The translations under genes and the position numbers were made by a program. DNA of 20,074 bases. It comes from a virus. Position 1 is the first letter of the stretch, and each line of letters begins with the position of its first letter. Positions 19,998-20,074 of the stretch are shown in pieces. The notes beneath the pieces were generated by a model, which worked only from the letters and a program-made list of their open reading frames with translations, was not told where the DNA came from and made no database searches. Location of the stretch: positions 1-20,074 of IMG/VR virus record IMGVR_UViG_3300000525_000068. One strand, written 5' to 3'.

Positions 19998-20074
19998 TTA
20001 ATTTGCTTTACAATAACAATCGTGTTCAATGTCCATATCAAAATCAAATGAATTTTGTTGTTTTCTCAATTCTT
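19998..20074 (-). CDS. C-terminal end of a possible gene entering from the right
   Basis: One minus-strand frame is open from the window edge to TAA at 20000-19998, giving ELRKQQNSFDFDMDIEHDC then YCKAN. The other two minus-strand frames stop within the first 35 bases. The terminator at 19,809 lies 167 bases downstream and on the right strand for it. At 24 residues this could be chance, and no family can be named. Confidence 0.35.
   Translation of the reverse strand, partial: ELRKQQNSFDFDMDIEHDCYCKAN

Noticed and set aside
1-20074. Mu-type transposase, integrase, tRNA, CRISPR array or att repeats
   Set aside because: I looked for DDE and tyrosine-recombinase motifs, cloverleaf-like patterns and regular direct repeats and found none. 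Any transposition or integration genes lie outside the window.

Overview
The window is most of the structural and lysis region of a contractile-tailed, Mu-like (myovirus-type) phage or prophage, almost certainly of a Bacteroidota host. The host call rests on four things seen in the sequence. The DNA is AT-rich. Start codons lack Shine-Dalgarno sequences. A good Bacteroidota-type promoter (TTTG-N19-TATATTTG) lies near 19,724-19,754. The structural proteins are of the Mu-related sets found in Bacteroidota prophages (a DUF2586-like sheath, gp29/DUF935-like portal, gp36/DUF1320-like protein, MuF and gpG-like proteins). No transposase, integrase, tRNA, rRNA or CRISPR array was seen, so integration state and ends are unknown.

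Left arm, 11,442 down to 1, all on the minus strand. In transcription order: a ClpP-like prohead protease with a probable nested scaffold, a major capsid protein with an unusual hydrophobic N terminus, and a lysis cassette (amidase, small membrane protein, probable one-piece spanin). Then come a FluMu-type helical protein, tail sheath, tail tube, tail assembly chaperone made in two forms by a -1 ribosomal frameshift, tape measure, a gp43-position protein, tail hub, baseplate spike, gp25/gp46-like wedge protein and a LysM-like baseplate protein cut by the window edge. Most genes overlap by 1-8 bases or lie within a few bases of each other.

Middle, 11,600 to 17,453, plus strand, diverging from a 157-base control region: small and large terminase, gp36-like protein, portal, MuF minor head protein, gpG-like tail completion protein and a probable tail terminator. 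The portal-MuF junction carries a complete -1 frameshift cassette (T TTT TTC, 6-base spacer, 8-bp GC-rich hairpin, open -1 frame). It predicts an 821-residue portal-MuF fusion and is the strongest new observation here.

Right arm, 17,464 to about 20,000, minus strand: three small unknown proteins, a lipoprotein with its own terminator, a Cro/CI-type regulator preceded by two hairpins, and a very acidic protein behind a promoter overlapped by two palindromic operators. This looks like an accessory, regulatory or phage-end segment. The last 240 bases hold little beyond a terminator and the tail end of a possible gene.
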